From the NCBI GenBank assembly GCA_029948255.1, contig JALIZF010001751.1, positions 621,643-685,642 of the forward strand: a stretch of DNA of 64,000 nt, given 5' to 3'. The position numbers were made by a program, and so were the translations under genes. Each line of letters begins with the position of its first letter. The first letter of the stretch is position 1. This document shows, one piece after another, positions 14,401-23,480 of the stretch. The notes under the pieces are model-generated. The model was not told the origin of the DNA and did not search any database. It saw only the letters and a program-made list of their open reading frames with translations. The stretch comes from Telmatactis stephensoni. Lineage: Eukaryota; Cnidaria; Anthozoa; Actiniaria; Isophelliidae.

Positions 14401-15761
14401 CAATAGCTACATGCATTGCTTGAGAAAGTGATCCGACGAGGAAAGTGTCCTTATAGTAAGGAGTTTGCAGGGATTACACTGAGAGTTATTTGGGCGCTTG
14501 TTGTACAGTGTATTTACGTTTCTTACTTTGTTAATTTTTTTTTCAGCGTGACGTCTTCAATCTGTTTTTTGTTAACGCGGCAATGATGTCATCACGTAAA
14601 GATCATCAAAGACTCGCAAGGTAACAATTTTAATTTGCTCATTTGCCCTCTTCTTTGTCTGGGTTCAGACTTGTAGGGGGATGGGGGAGGGGGAGGAGTA
14701 GATTGTAAATCACATCATGGGTTGATGTGTATAAGTCAATGTTTCGGAGTTCAACATACTCTACGCGACAAGGTTTCCACTAGCCTTGAAGTCACAGCCA
14801 GGGACTAGAATTTGCTGCAGGATTGCATCAAAAGACCATAATACTGAGAGAGAGCGAAATTCAGTATTGATGTTTAATATTATGATTGTATGTGGGATTC
14901 CACCAACCTAAAGCCTTTAATGTTGCTGTCCAGCGGTTGCTATGCAAAATAGGGTCGTGCAGTTGGCGATAGGCGCATGCGCGCGCGTTTTTGGCGGGAA
15001 TAATATAAATTCCGGTCGAGCGACGCACCCCTTATAAAAAGAACTAATTTTTGTTATGCGCATGCGTGGAACATTTACCTCTGGTCGCTTTGAAAAGCTA
15101 TAACCTTTGACGGATTTCCAAATGAAGTGTTTCTTCAATACTTATATGATCTGCAGTCTTTTCTTTAAAGCCAAGCATGGGATTGACATAGAATTTAGAA
15201 ATGCGGAAGTTATTTGCTTATTTGCGACATTCAAAAAATTATAAGTTTATTTAATAGAGATCATTCTTAAAATGCATGCTTTGTTTTATGCATCTTGATC
15301 TCAAGATTTATTAGATATAATTGCTAAAGGAAATTAAAGCTTTTTTCTGTAGCTATGACGTCGCGCAATGACGTCATAAAATGTGAAAGTAAGACAAGGA
15401 AGGAAGGAAGACAAACTATAAATTGGCAGCAGGCAACTTTTGTATATCAGTACACCCTTAATGTCACTGATAGAAATGAAATGGAATAGAAATTGAAATA
15501 GAAGTGGATGGAATAGAAATTGTTCTAAAGTTGTGTCCAGTAAAAAGTCAGTAAAAATAGAATTCATTTGGTGAGTAAACACGCGGCCTTGTGCGCAATT
15601 CTTGTTTTTCTTTTACATTTCTAGAAAGGACTTTTTGACTACGAATTTCTTTTTCTTTCCTGTATTTCAGGAGACTTCTTGCTGAACGTAAAGCTATGAA
15701 AGAAAACTCGCCAATGACAGATCGATTGATGGCTAGGGTGATGGCCAGTCATTTGGATTAA
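1878..15761 (+). CDS. TTC38: Tetratricopeptide repeat protein 38 (15 exons)
   Basis: Exons: 1878-1913, 3794-3871, 4602-4683, 5137-5302, 6151-6324, 7495-7570, 7800-7919, 8910-8969, 10573-10690, 11300-11370, 12067-12161, 12571-12649, 12861-12938, 14547-14620, 15671-15761. All introns are GT-AG. The exons sum to 1398 nt, a 465-residue protein with a TAA stop; human TTC38 is 469 residues. The match runs end to end: MGHVLKAGL near residue 67, GLELNPHDCWATHARAH from residue 205, HNFWHWALY near residue 252, and RYSLHRLGGSSAQ just before the last two exons. The ATG at 1878 has A at -3 and no upstream in-frame alternative. TTC38 is a TPR superhelical, presumably soluble protein with bacterial relatives. 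Its biochemical function is not established, so I assign none. Introns hold MITEs and SINEs; no frameshift or stop breaks the reading frame. Confidence 0.95.
2640..2890 (-). mobile_element. tRNA-derived SINE
   Basis: In TTC38 intron 1. Read on the minus strand, it opens with a tRNA-like head: GGCACTGTTGATTAGTGCAC resembles a D-arm/A-box, followed by a B-box-like AAGTTCGATCC. Its tail (TTTAAATACCC, then a CACCAT-CAG-TTCCTGGGA block) recurs on the plus strand at 60300-60410. This marks a dispersed SINE family. Confidence 0.7.
3207..3524. mobile_element. TIR element with GCGCTTATT repeats
   Basis: It is bounded by a perfect 17-bp inverted repeat (TATTTACTCGAATAAGC). Inside, next to both ends, are degenerate 17-18 bp repeats of the form GGGGGAGGCGCTTATTC, at about 3253-3305 and 3420-3515. 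It lies in TTC38 intron 1. No coding potential. Confidence 0.7.
4052..4208. mobile_element. MITE, CCTAAGTGAC family, copy 1
   Basis: About 157 bp with inverted ends of about 40 bp carrying CCTAAGTGACTTTTTGATG. It lies in TTC38 intron 2. Related elements sit at 5524-5690 and, more diverged, at 13031-13231. Confidence 0.75.
4377..4536 (-). repeat. Diverged CGCGCTCTGATTGG-family fragment
   Basis: Two pieces on the minus strand match the ATTGGCCAGAAA / CCCATGGGCTGCAC blocks repeated at 24.7-25.0 kb. Both read as AACTA(T/C)(T/G)TxCCCATGGG. This is an old copy or its ends, in TTC38 intron 2. Confidence 0.5.
5524..5690. mobile_element. MITE, CCTAAGTGAC family, copy 2
   Basis: Inverted ends contain TCCTAAGTGACTTTTCTGATG and its approximate reverse complement near 5650-5670. 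It is more diverged than the 4052-4208 copy. It lies in TTC38 intron 4. Confidence 0.65.
5873..6041. mobile_element. hAT-like MITE
   Basis: About 169 bp. The ends are CAGGGGTGGATCCAGG and CCTGGATCCATCCCTG, imperfect inverted repeats of the CAGGG type known from hAT transposons. AATGT abuts both ends and may be part of the target duplication. It lies in TTC38 intron 4. Confidence 0.65.
6486..6916. mobile_element. Cluster of GTTACACTGTGCAA palindromes
   Basis: Three starts of the same end sequence (TTACACTGTGCAA) are seen at about 6487, 6563 and 6836. The last copy, 6836-6916, is an almost perfect palindrome built on CAGCAACTTGTYTYGCA. An (AAC)n run lies between them at 6795-6820. It looks like one element invaded by, or tandem with, others. 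It lies in TTC38 intron 5. Confidence 0.6.
7651..7740. repeat. Pyrimidine-rich CCCT/CCTTCC tract
   Basis: Low-complexity C/T tract of about 90 bp between TTC38 exons 6 and 7. No other signal seen. Confidence 0.8.
8390..8490. repeat. (GATT)n microsatellite
   Basis: About 100 bp of TGAT/ATTG tetranucleotide repeats in TTC38 intron 7. It directly abuts the 3' end of the minus-strand SINE at 8491-8775, so it can be read as that SINE's expanded tail. Confidence 0.9.
8491..8775 (-). mobile_element. tRNA-derived SINE with tetranucleotide tail
   Basis: On the minus strand it begins GGAGGCAGCAATTGGTCATG, then has an A-box-like TGGTCATGTGGTCATGAAG and a B-box-like AAGTTCAAGTCC. A body of about 200 bp follows, ending against an (AATC)n tail at 8390-8490. 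The head-body-tail order is that of a tRNA-derived SINE. It lies in TTC38 intron 7. The parent tRNA was not determined. Confidence 0.75.
9338..9731. mobile_element. CAACTTGTCGCGCAAC-family TIR element
   Basis: Long imperfect palindrome. The left arm (GGTAATACGAGCAACAAAATC, then a GAGTTGAAGAGCAATGCTGC block) is mirrored at about 9660-9731, with the outermost right end lost or diverged. It is related to the complete copy at 10719-11103. It lies in TTC38 intron 8. Open frames across it are by-products. Confidence 0.65.
9821..9958. repeat. 28-bp tandem repeat, 5 copies
   Basis: Five near-identical units of 28 bp, each containing AAATAACCAAGGCATGTAAA, in TTC38 intron 8. One unit has CCCAGG instead of CCAAGG. 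Such low divergence suggests recent expansion. Confidence 0.95.
10181..10470. mobile_element. MITE, TATACACCTATTT family, copy 1
   Basis: About 290 bp. The inverted ends carry a TATACACCTATTTC-like tip, GTTGTCG, then TCTACGCGACT and CCCATAC blocks. A sister copy lies at 20200-20485. The 13240-13502 element shares only the tip. It lies in TTC38 intron 8. Confidence 0.75.
10719..11103. mobile_element. Complete CAACTTGTCTCGCAAC-family TIR element
   Basis: 385 bp with clean ends AGCTACGGTAAT...ATTACCGTAGCT and inverted arms of about 60 bp containing CACTCAACTTGTCTCGC. It lies in TTC38 intron 9, just after exon 9. It is the best-preserved member of a family also seen at 9338-9731. No protein is encoded. 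Confidence 0.85.
11501..11797. mobile_element. Fold-back element with CGAG-CGTAG-CGAG tip
   Basis: A hairpin from 11501 to 11641 has arms containing GGTCTGTACGGGAAAATATC. Its tip, GAGCCGTAGGCGAG, lies at 11564-11577. A second, smaller inverted pair (ATTATATGGCT / AGCCATATAAT) spans 11650-11790. It is inserted in a tetranucleotide repeat field in TTC38 intron 10. Confidence 0.75.
11798..12058. repeat. Mixed tetranucleotide microsatellite field
   Basis: Successive TTCA/TCCA, TTCG, TTTA and TTTG repeats run up to the acceptor of TTC38 exon 11 at 12067. Similar repeats lie at 11405-11500. Apparent ORFs rich in F, I, S and L here come only from the repeats. Confidence 0.9.
13031..13231. mobile_element. 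Diverged MITE resembling CCTAAGTGAC family
   Basis: Inverted ends AATTGAAGAG with an adjacent GGCTGAAGTGA block, mirrored by TCACTTAAGCCATTTTCATC and CTCTTCAATT. It lies in TTC38 intron 13. It is probably an older relative of the copies at 4052 and 5524. Confidence 0.5.
13240..13502. mobile_element. MITE, TATACACCTATTT tip, GGCGATAGG arms
   Basis: 263 bp. The left arm TTATACACCTATTTC and the right end AAATAGGTGTATA are inverted repeats. They are followed inward by GGTTATCA and AGGCGATAGGCGATAGG, mirrored on the other side. It lies in TTC38 intron 13, immediately after the previous element. Confidence 0.85.
13775..13916. mobile_element. MITE, AGCAGATTTCGTATGA family, copy 1
   Basis: About 142 bp palindrome with GTGAAACGG near both ends and GGTCACGGCACGGTTACGGC inside. 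A reversed copy lies at 61672-61815 and a decayed one near 56550-56670. It lies in TTC38 intron 13. Confidence 0.8.
14104..14375. mobile_element. Nested double palindrome
   Basis: An outer inverted pair is built on ATCCTCCCGTAGGCTCGGTTC (14108 onward, mirrored to 14375). It encloses an inner inverted pair, GTAGGTC plus TATATGGTACATTATAATGG, at 14195-14325, whose loop is (TAA)n. It is most simply one fold-back element inserted in another. It lies in TTC38 intron 13. Confidence 0.75.
14829..14881 (+). repeat. Single arm of the AAGAGACCATAATA element family
   Basis: AAAGACCATAATACTGAGAG followed by AGCGAAATTCAGTATTGATG matches the ends of the 808-bp element at 24556-25363. No opposite arm is found nearby, so this is a relic. 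It lies in TTC38 intron 14. Confidence 0.6.
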
Positions 15762-15779
15762 AAATCTACGTATATATAA

Positions 15780-16104
15780 CACAGGCACCCCAGGCTCCAT
15801 TTTCGAGAGGGCGTTTTACGCGCGATGATTATTTGTTTGGGCTACCTGTGTTGTTTTTCATTGGAGAAAAACAAAACTCACGAAAAAATCAATAAATTTC
15901 AACAAACTGAAACAAAATGTCTCTTATTTTTTCTAGATTAGATCTTAATGAAAGTTTTGGGCAGGTTTTTGAGCGTATCTTTGCACGTTTTAGAGTGGTT
16001 TTTGAATCAAAAAACGATAGTACCAAAGTGAACCGGTGAAAAAGTGTGATTCAATCATCATCGCGCGTAAAACGCCCTCTCGAAAACAGCCTGGGGTGCC
16101 TGTG
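15780..16104. mobile_element. MITE overlapping the TTC38 3' UTR
   Basis: 325 bp. The ends are CACAGGCACCCCAGGCT and its reverse complement, followed inward by TTTCGAGAGGGCGTTTTACG on both sides. It starts 19 bp after the TTC38 stop codon. The nearest AATAAA for TTC38 (15891-15896) is inside it. Similar CGTATATA sequence flanks both ends. A lone copy of one end is at 26445-26460. Confidence 0.85.
15891..15896 (+). promoter_or_regulatory. Candidate TTC38 polyadenylation signal
   Basis: AATAAA, 130 bp past the TTC38 stop codon. It is the first canonical hexamer downstream and lies within the MITE at 15780-16104. Cleavage would be expected about 10-30 bp further on. Confidence 0.55.
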
Positions 16105-16340
16105 CGTATATAACTGTTAATTTACCCAACATACTGTGAATAGACACAGTGAACTTTCATACACAAGCGTAAATTAAAGGAGAATATAATTGTATACTTT
16201 TATAAGACTTTAAAAGTCTTCCCGATACGAGCGCTCTGATTGGCTGAAAGTTGTGTTCCACAAGATAACGGAGCACAGTTCCGATGTCATCAGTACGGGC
16301 TCGAGCGCGCGTGCGCCTTTTCAATTTTCATGTATTGCGG

Positions 16341-16364
16341 CAATCTCGTCCCCAGAGCCTGCGT
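16341..16364 (+). repeat. One-armed relic of the CAATCTCGTACCCAGAG family
   Basis: CAATCTCGTCCCCAGAGCCT matches the ends of the fold-backs at 21993 and 25875, with one difference, but no second arm follows. Confidence 0.55.
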
Positions 16365-16660
16365 TGGGCTCAACTAAGTGCTTATGACAGTGTTTGGGTT
16401 ACCTGTAGTGGCTTCAAAATCGCTCTATTTGTAACAGAAATTCCCTGATCCAGAGCTTGTTTTTATGCTTTTTATTTAGAAATATGCTCAGAGGTAAAGA
16501 ATGATATTTACAATGTACATGAGTCATTTGTGTGGTTTATTTTACGTTTTGAAGTCTCGTGTGAATTTGAATCTCTAGTCCAACGGCGCTCTTCGAACAC
16601 ACACTCCAACGACAAACAGCCCTAAATCTAATCGCCTGCTCATATCTTTTAGACATGAAG

Positions 16661-18958
16661 CACAGGGCCCCCTAATCAAACAGAATTCTTTTTTAAAAAT
16701 AAAGGTAATAAAAATGTACCTAAATCGTCGTTGTTTAGTCTTGTTGTTTGCGCGTGCATGTGTAATATTCTACTTGGGCTTCCTGTGGAAAGAGCGCGTG
16801 CTCTGCTTTTTATAATGGGCCTAAGGGCCCATTATACCTGTTTTGAGGGACTTAGGCATGATCGGAATTTTTTGGGATAGGGTGAATTGCTAAATTGCAA
16901 TTAGATTGAGTACCCCTTTTGGCGTAAACATGCTTAGAAATCAACGAAATTTGCTTTAGATACGAGAAGTAAGGTGATTGCATGCCTTTTCATGGAAAAT
17001 TCGACTAGAGGAAATGTAAGTGATCGACTTGAATTGCAGTTTAGAACATTCTAAATTCAAATTGGTATGAGCACGTTGATTAATTATTTCAAGACTGATA
17101 TCGATCTCAGTTCTACTGTCGCTAAATCGTCATATACTATACTAACCTTTTATACTAGGTTCAATCTACAACGATCTACAAAAAGTATTATTAAAAATTT
17201 ACAGTTTCAATTGTAATTTGCTTTAATAGCCGATTAGTTTTTAGCAGCTCGGAAAACAAAGTGGGCGGCATAATTAGCATTGATGTGTTATTCCGCTTCA
17301 AGTCGAGTTGTAAACAAAGGGATAATTAGGACTAAAGCAGGTAGAAATGTGTCTTAACATGGACAAATTAGGGAGAAGTATCAATGTTTTATTACTGTTT
17401 TTAGTTTTAACGTTCTGATGTTCCGGACCTCATATTAGGATAACTTAAAATTGAAAGAATAGCATTTTCCCTCACTGTCGGTCACCGCTTTGAAGTTAGT
17501 GAGCAACTATATCTGCCGTAATCTTGTGTTGGAATGAAATTGTATATTCTTCATGGCTAGAAAAAAAACCCTGATAATCACTGCTTTGTCGTTTTGGAGT
17601 GATATTCAAATACTTTGAAAATAAATGTCTACCCAATATTTCCTGATGAACTGATAAACTCTTGCGGACACGAACCCCGCTATAACGGACATCCCAGTAG
17701 TACGACTAGACAAGTATAGCTAAATCCCCTCCTGGCATTGCAGACACCCGCTATATTAACAGCAAAGCTGCTGACTCTTCGTGAGATCGAAAACTTACAC
17801 TTGAAATTCTTTTTGCATTTTTTAGATAGCAAAAAATATTTGGTACAATCAAATAATTCGAATTACACGCAATTTGCCCATTATACTTGACGCTATTTTC
17901 TTGCGTCAAGACTTGTTATAAATTAGTATTAGTGTTGTCAAGGCAAATGGCGCACAAAAACACATCAACGCTCTAGCTTATTAGGCGCCTTACAACATTT
18001 TCCTGTGACAAGGGATGAATCTCTGAGAGTTTTTGCTCTGAAGCGCAAGAAGAGCTTACTGGAAGTAGATGAATGAAGAGTCATTTCGAAATGTAAACAA
18101 ACCTCATAGCTTCAAACTCTTTCGCGACATAAAATGGCATGTAAAAAAGTTCGATCACGGTATTTGAAAAAGTGTGTGATTTACCAGGAATGCGATACGA
18201 TATTTTTATAAGATTTATGAAAACCTCGTACCTTCAAATGAAATTGTGTGAATTTTAAAAATATATCGCAACTTTACAAAAGTTTTGTAGAAAACGACGA
18301 AGGACTCAAAAACTCACCTCTCAGAAGTTATATGTAAAGTTTTTGATCAAGATGATGTACAAAGATCTCTCGTAAGAAAAGAAAAAAGGGTCATCAGATA
18401 GAGTTCTGGTTTTAAACAATTTTAATATCAAGATGCCTTTCCCCAAACAAGAAAATATATAAGTGTAGCGGAACTCACGACTTCAGCCCTGAAGAGGTTT
18501 TATTCATTGTACATCTGCAAATATGCTAGAATGATTTTCAGCATCAGATGAGCTGTGTGAAGGACGAAGACTCACAAGCATACTTCCGGTTTTGCAGTTG
18601 CTATATTAAAATCATAAAATTTACTTCCGCAAATTTTATTTCCGGTAAGCCCATATTGCGTTTCGAGCGATTTTTATGCTTTTTGTCTTTCTCTCAGACA
18701 TTGATTGATGTTCTTCTTAAAAACCTTCATAAAAGCCTAGTTTAAACATTAACCAATTCATGGATTTTTGTTTTTCCAGATGACAAGTGATTTTTGTATT
18801 TGAAATAAACGAGTTTTCAGAAACGATCGCGTGGAGTTTCATCCCTTGAAACTTACACAGATATCCACGAAACCTGCGCATGGTGAAGCATCACAGGAAG
18901 CCCAATGCAAAAATGCGCGCGCGCAAAAAACATTTATGAATGATTAGGGGGGCCTGTG
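16661..18958. mobile_element. 2.3-kb non-autonomous TIR element with 7-bp TSD
   Basis: Ends CACAGGGCCCCCTAATCA and (reversed) CACAGGCCCCCCTAATCA, flanked on both sides by CATGAAG (16654-16660 and 18959-18965). A second inverted pair, TTGGGCTTCCTGTG / CACAGGAAGCCCAA, lies inside near 16776 and 18890. There is no long open frame and no transposase motif. CAGGG-type ends suggest hAT, but the duplication is 7 rather than 8 bp. Confidence 0.75.
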
Positions 18959-19225
18959 CATGAAGTCTGACAATCGTTTCAAATTCTGACAATGGTTCAG
19001 GCCTCTCTGAACAGTTTTACTTGTTGAAATTATTTCTTGAAGCAATAAATGAAGACAATTCAAACGCTCCTCTATTATTCTGTCAACCAATCAGAGTGAT
19101 CTAAATAACTGTCTTATCCAGAGCCTAGCTATCATTTCTCGGTCACTGCTGGGTACAAGATTGATATGGCGGGAATCGAACTTTTTTCCTTGAATATTTT
19201 CTTTGCAGTTTAGTGAATATAATAA

Positions 19226-19554
19226 AACAAATAGAACAGCTTTTTTCCGTACTCCGTTCATTAATACAGCACTTAAGCCCGCCGCACTCGTTGAGAAACT
19301 GCGTGAGGAAACTGCCACGCGAGGCACTTAGCTTAGACGATTTCTCGGCGCAGACGCTGCATTTTTGGCTACGCGAGGCCAAAAATAGAGCAGGTAAAAG
19401 TGCACACGGCGAGAAAAGTGCCTCGCCTTGTGCGGCCGGCTTTAGGAAGTACCGAAAGCATCCAAGAGTTGTCTCTTTATACTCATTTCGTGCTCTCGTC
19501 ACTTCTCTGTGCTGTATTACTGAACGGAGCACGGAAAAAGCTGTTCTATTTGTT
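19226..19554. mobile_element. TIR element with AACAAATAGAACAGC ends
   Basis: 329 bp with inverted ends of about 46 bp. They begin AACAAATAGAACAGCTTTTT and contain CTCCGTTCA-TAATACAGCAC. A central hairpin TTTTTGGCTACGCGAGGCC lies at 19362-19385. Open frames of 135-140 codons on both strands arise because it is a palindrome. Confidence 0.85.
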
Positions 19555-20199
19555 AAAAAGTGCATACTTTATGTGCCATGCAGTGTCATCTACAAAATGT
19601 ACTTCTTGTATTTGCTTTGACCATCTTTTTTATATGTATCACTTTAGACCTTCAGACCATAGTAATCATATTTTTAAAACTTTTTCTTCAGAATAGCCGT
19701 TTCCCATGATACAGTGGATTGAATATTGTAGTAGCCAAAGCCTCGAAGATCCATTCTTCTTATGATGGAACAATGGAAATAGATCCGGAAAGACAAAGGC
19801 CAAAACGAGACTGAAAGTGAAAGGGGGAAGGGTGGGAGGGGAAAATTGAATTAAAGTATGCCACGCTGCACTTCCTTGTTTCTCATCTACCAATATCATA
19901 AGTAAAGAGGCACGTTAAGATCCCCAGCCTTGGGCCCCGCCCTCCATTGATGTTCTTCGTTTCGCCGGTTTGGGCAACTATGTTAATTGGACGTTGGTTG
20001 TTATATAGTTTTGCATATAAACATCTCCCGTGGAAATGTGTGGCCGGTTTAAATAGCGACTGAAGTGGCTTTATTGGCAGTCGTCATTATCAGTATACAA
20101 TAGTACGTATGCACTGTATCCGAGGCTTTGGCTGGTACAGGACTCACTCGACTGTATCTTGAGAAACGGCTATTTCGATTCCATTTATTATTATATTTG

Positions 20200-20485
20200 T
20201 ATATACCTGTTTCAATTAACGTTGTCGGCAAAGAGAGTCAAGTCTACGCGACTCACCCGAAATGGGGTATGGGTAGGAACTACTAAACCACATAAATATC
20301 AGCACGACAATTCTCAACCAGTGGTGTTGAGCTTATGCAACGAAGTCTTTTATTCATTGATGCTTAAAATAAAGACCAAAAGCCAAAAAGAGCGTAATTT
20401 TTTCAACTACCCATACTCCTTTGCGGTCTAGTCGCGTAGGCTTGAAGCCTCTCGCCCGACAACGTTTTTTTAAATAGGTGTATGT
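20200..20485. mobile_element. MITE, TATACACCTATTT family, copy 2
   Basis: Sister of 10181-10470. It shares AACGTTGTCGGC, TCAAGTCTACGCGACTCACC and GTATGGGTAG on the left and their mirror on the right. It abuts the next fold-back element directly. Confidence 0.8.
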
Positions 20486-20643
20486 AATAGGACTCCACGC
20501 TGTCAAATTTGAAAATAATTGGACGAAAATAATTCCGAGGACTGCCAAAATTGGACGAGGCCGTAGGTCGAGTCCAATTTGGCAGCCAGAGGAATTTTTT
20601 GAGTTCAATTATTTTCAATTTGGACAGGAGTGGAGTCCTATTA
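20484..20643. mobile_element. TAATAGGACTCCA fold-back
   Basis: 160-bp hairpin beginning TAATAGGACTCCA and ending with its reverse complement. Inner arms contain AATTGGAC. The tip GAGGCCGTAGGTCGAG is at 20557-20572. Confidence 0.8.
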
Positions 20644-21410
20644 ATTATTAATTATATAAGCTTAACTGGCCAACATTTTCGGTACGATTCATCTAGCGTC
20701 TTTGCAAACCAAGCAAGACAACTTGTACACAAAGAAGTACATTATTCATGATGAGTTTTTGAATGCAAAAAACATATTATTGAAAATAAAAATATACACT
20801 TTAAGGTCCATGAAATACATTTTATTGGATGATTAACTTTTTCTGAACATTTTCATTTACCAATTTCATTCAGAAAGTGTTTTCATGCAAGCAGCGAGGC
20901 CGATACTCGCCAAAGCCAACTGAATTTCAACTGGCTTCAAAAACTCTCTCAAAATGGGTCATTTTTTTTCAGAAAAACTACACAAAAATATAATAGATAC
21001 TTTCCTCACCTCACTCGCTAACACTTTAAACCAGAAAACGTTAAGTAAGTAGGTGTAAAAAGCCAATTTGCAGTCCAAAACATTCCGCCATTTTAGATGT
21101 GAATGAATGCTACGCGCCGCGCTATTGGTTGAATTCTTACTTCTATTGTATGTTTTTCTTGCATTCTCATTGGTCAAACACGAACTATCCAAATTACTCA
21201 TTAATTTGGATTGCTCAGTTTTTCTTTAGAAAACCCTAAATGAAAACTGTCCAAATTAATCCTTAATTTCATGTTAATTTGGATAGGTAGAAAAATTCAA
21301 AAGTAATTTTGTAGTTAGCTTTATGGTATTTTAGGATAATTATATAATTATGTTATATAGCCTTCTCCATACATGTGCGCAAGCTCTGGTAGGCTGAAAA
21401 CTGCGTTGTA

Positions 21411-21547
21411 TTAGGCCTAGTTCAAACGTTGCATCTCACATGTGTCGAATGCAATGCAAATGAGATGATAATGAGTAGAAACAAAAGATTTGATTAATTT
21501 GCATTGAATTCAGCACATGTGAGATCCGACGTTTGAACTAGGCCTTA
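21411..21547. mobile_element. MITE, TTAGGCCTAGTTCAAACG family, copy 1
   Basis: About 137 bp with ends TTAGGCCTAGTTCAAACG / CGTTTGAACTAGGCCTTA and inner CTCACATGTG on both sides. A related copy lies at 60009-60195. Confidence 0.8.
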
Positions 21548-21923
21548 GAGACTATAGGGACCTCCGCAACGACGACGGCGACGTCAGTGCATGAAGACGG
21601 GACGCCAAAAAAGATTAAAGAACAATCGATAACGCTATTTCTTTCGCTTGTTCATTTTCATGTGACATTCAGACTTAGAATCTTGAAATAAATGAAAATG
21701 AAAGATCAGTTTTCTGTGCGAACGAAAACTAAGCTGATTTACTTCTACAAGTTGCCTTTCTCGGTAGAGCGTGAAATCTGGACTTTTCACGTAGTTTTGA
21801 AGAGTACGGTCGATATCTTTGCAGTTCTACACATTTGCACGTGCATTTATTGTATTTTGTAATTAAAGACATTGTTTTATGCCGTCGCCGTCCACGTTGC
21901 CGTCGTGGTTGCGTAAGGTCTCT
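21546..21923. mobile_element. TIR element with CAACGACGACGGCGACG arms
   Basis: 378 bp. The left end AGAGACTATAGGGACCTCCG plus CAACGACGACGGCGACG is mirrored by CGTCGCCGTCCACGTTGCCG ... GGTCTCT at the right. It abuts or overlaps the preceding MITE. Confidence 0.75.
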
Positions 21924-21992
21924 TATATCGAACAGTGCACAGTCAGCAGCGCGTGCCTTTTGAAACTTTCTACGGTGTAGCATGTATACAAT

Positions 21993-22083
21993 CAATCTCG
22001 TACCCAGAGCCTGCGTTCCTCTTGGTCAGCGGTCGCTGTCCAAGAGGAACGCAGGCTTTCGGTACGAGCAAGGTACGAGATTG
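21993..22083. mobile_element. 91-bp fold-back with 8-9 bp target duplication
   Basis: Arms CAATCTCGTACCCAGAGCCT ... GTACGAGATTG, with an AAGAGGAACGCAGGC inner stem. It is flanked by GTATACAAT on the left and TTATACAAT on the right, so 8 of 9 bases match. It is the same family as the 40-bp element at 25875-25914. Confidence 0.85.
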
Positions 22084-22205
22084 TTATACAATTTGTCTGC
22101 GCATGTCTGTGTTTATGGTGTGAAATCCATTTCAGATCGAATGCAACAAATTTTTTGTTGGCATGGGACATTTCGTTGGCGATCTTCTTCAAAGTTATCT
22201 TCTAC

Positions 22206-22892
22206 CAAGAGAGAGCATAAATAAGAGAGGGAAACTTGTTAATGGGGCGCGCGCCGCGATGATTCCCATCTGTGCCATTTTTAGTAACCGGATGCAGTTT
22301 AATTTTCGTCTTACCCCACTCCCGTGCGTCGAAAAATTGAACGAGTGGAATTTGGCGATTTGAGCTTCATAACTCACACAATCGATACCAAATTTATTTT
22401 AGATTCCACGAAAAAGCCATCTGATGTCCAATTAATAACATACATCAAAAAATTATAAGAACAAACGAGTTTTTCCCATCTAAATGAGCGAAAATTTTTG
22501 AATAAACCTAAGCGCGTGCTCGATGATCGACGTGCATGTGATGTGTCAGTAGCGCGCGCATTTCCGCTAAAATTTCGTTCAAAAACACAACAAAGTCCTC
22601 GACGTTTTTGTCTTTTTTCTCGCCATCAAAATCGTTCCTTTGTAATCAGAAAGTACACACTTTTGATGGTAGATATTAGCAGAACTAAGATAACTTTGAT
22701 TTTAATGCTGTTTTTGAAAACTCAAATCTGCACTAAATGGTTCTCTGGGTCCGGAAGTGTCAAATTATGACGCACAGGAGTAGGGTAAGAGGAAAATTAA
22801 ACTGCATCCGGTTACTAAAAATAGCACAGATGGGAATCATCACGGCGCGCGCCCCATTAACAAGTTTCCCTCTCTTATTTATGCTCTCTTGC
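22206..22892. mobile_element. TIR element with about 130-bp arms
   Basis: 687 bp. The arms begin CAAGAGAGAGCATAAATAAG and run through GGGAAACTTGTTAATGGGGC, GATTCCCATCTGTGCCATTT and GTAACCGGATGCAGTTTAAT. They are mirrored near 22775-22892. The central 400 bp is unlike anything I recognise and has no coding signal. Confidence 0.85.
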
Positions 22893-23111
22893 TTCTACTA
22901 AATTGCAGTGAGATATAAGCAGTCTACCTACCGCTAGTGCGCTGTGGATAATGATTTAAATCGAAGGCACCCCAGATGGAAAAACATCACGCGTCAAAGT
23001 CGGTACAAAGTGGTAAGAAGGACAAGATCGAACTCCGCACTTTTATTTTGAGCTTAATAATATACATGCAAAAATTTCTCGATGCTGATTGGCTAAGAGC
23101 AGTGCTGTTTC

Positions 23112-23171
23112 GAGGAAATTTAGTGCAGAAAAAAGGAAATTTAGTGCCAAAAAAAGGAAATTTAGTGCAAA
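23112..23171. repeat. 21-bp tandem repeat, about 3 copies
   Basis: Units of AGGAAATTTAGTGC plus an A-rich spacer at 21-bp spacing. The length divides by three, so open frames cross it. Confidence 0.85.
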
Positions 23172-23480
23172 TTTCTTTTGGCAGAAAACAGTCAAAATGC
23201 ACTTAAACGTCAAATTCTTCTTTTTATTCATCAAAGAAACAATTTATAAAACACTTTTAGCGGGATTTGTTTCCAAAATTGTCGAAAATATGCAAGAAAA
23301 ATGTCAAAAAGTGCCCAAGTTTCGGGTGAAAAGTTTTGAATTTTTCCCTTGAGCGCGCGCTTGGTGACGACATCGTCAGGTCACTTTCGAACACTGGGCG
23401 CGCGCTAACCTGATTTTTCAACTGAAAAGCTACAGAAAACTTGAAAATTTTGCTTGAATTTTTGCATGTATATTATTAAA

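Noticed and set aside
19143..19620. ORFs of 135 and 140 codons on opposite strands
   Set aside because: They mirror each other because the region is a palindromic MITE.
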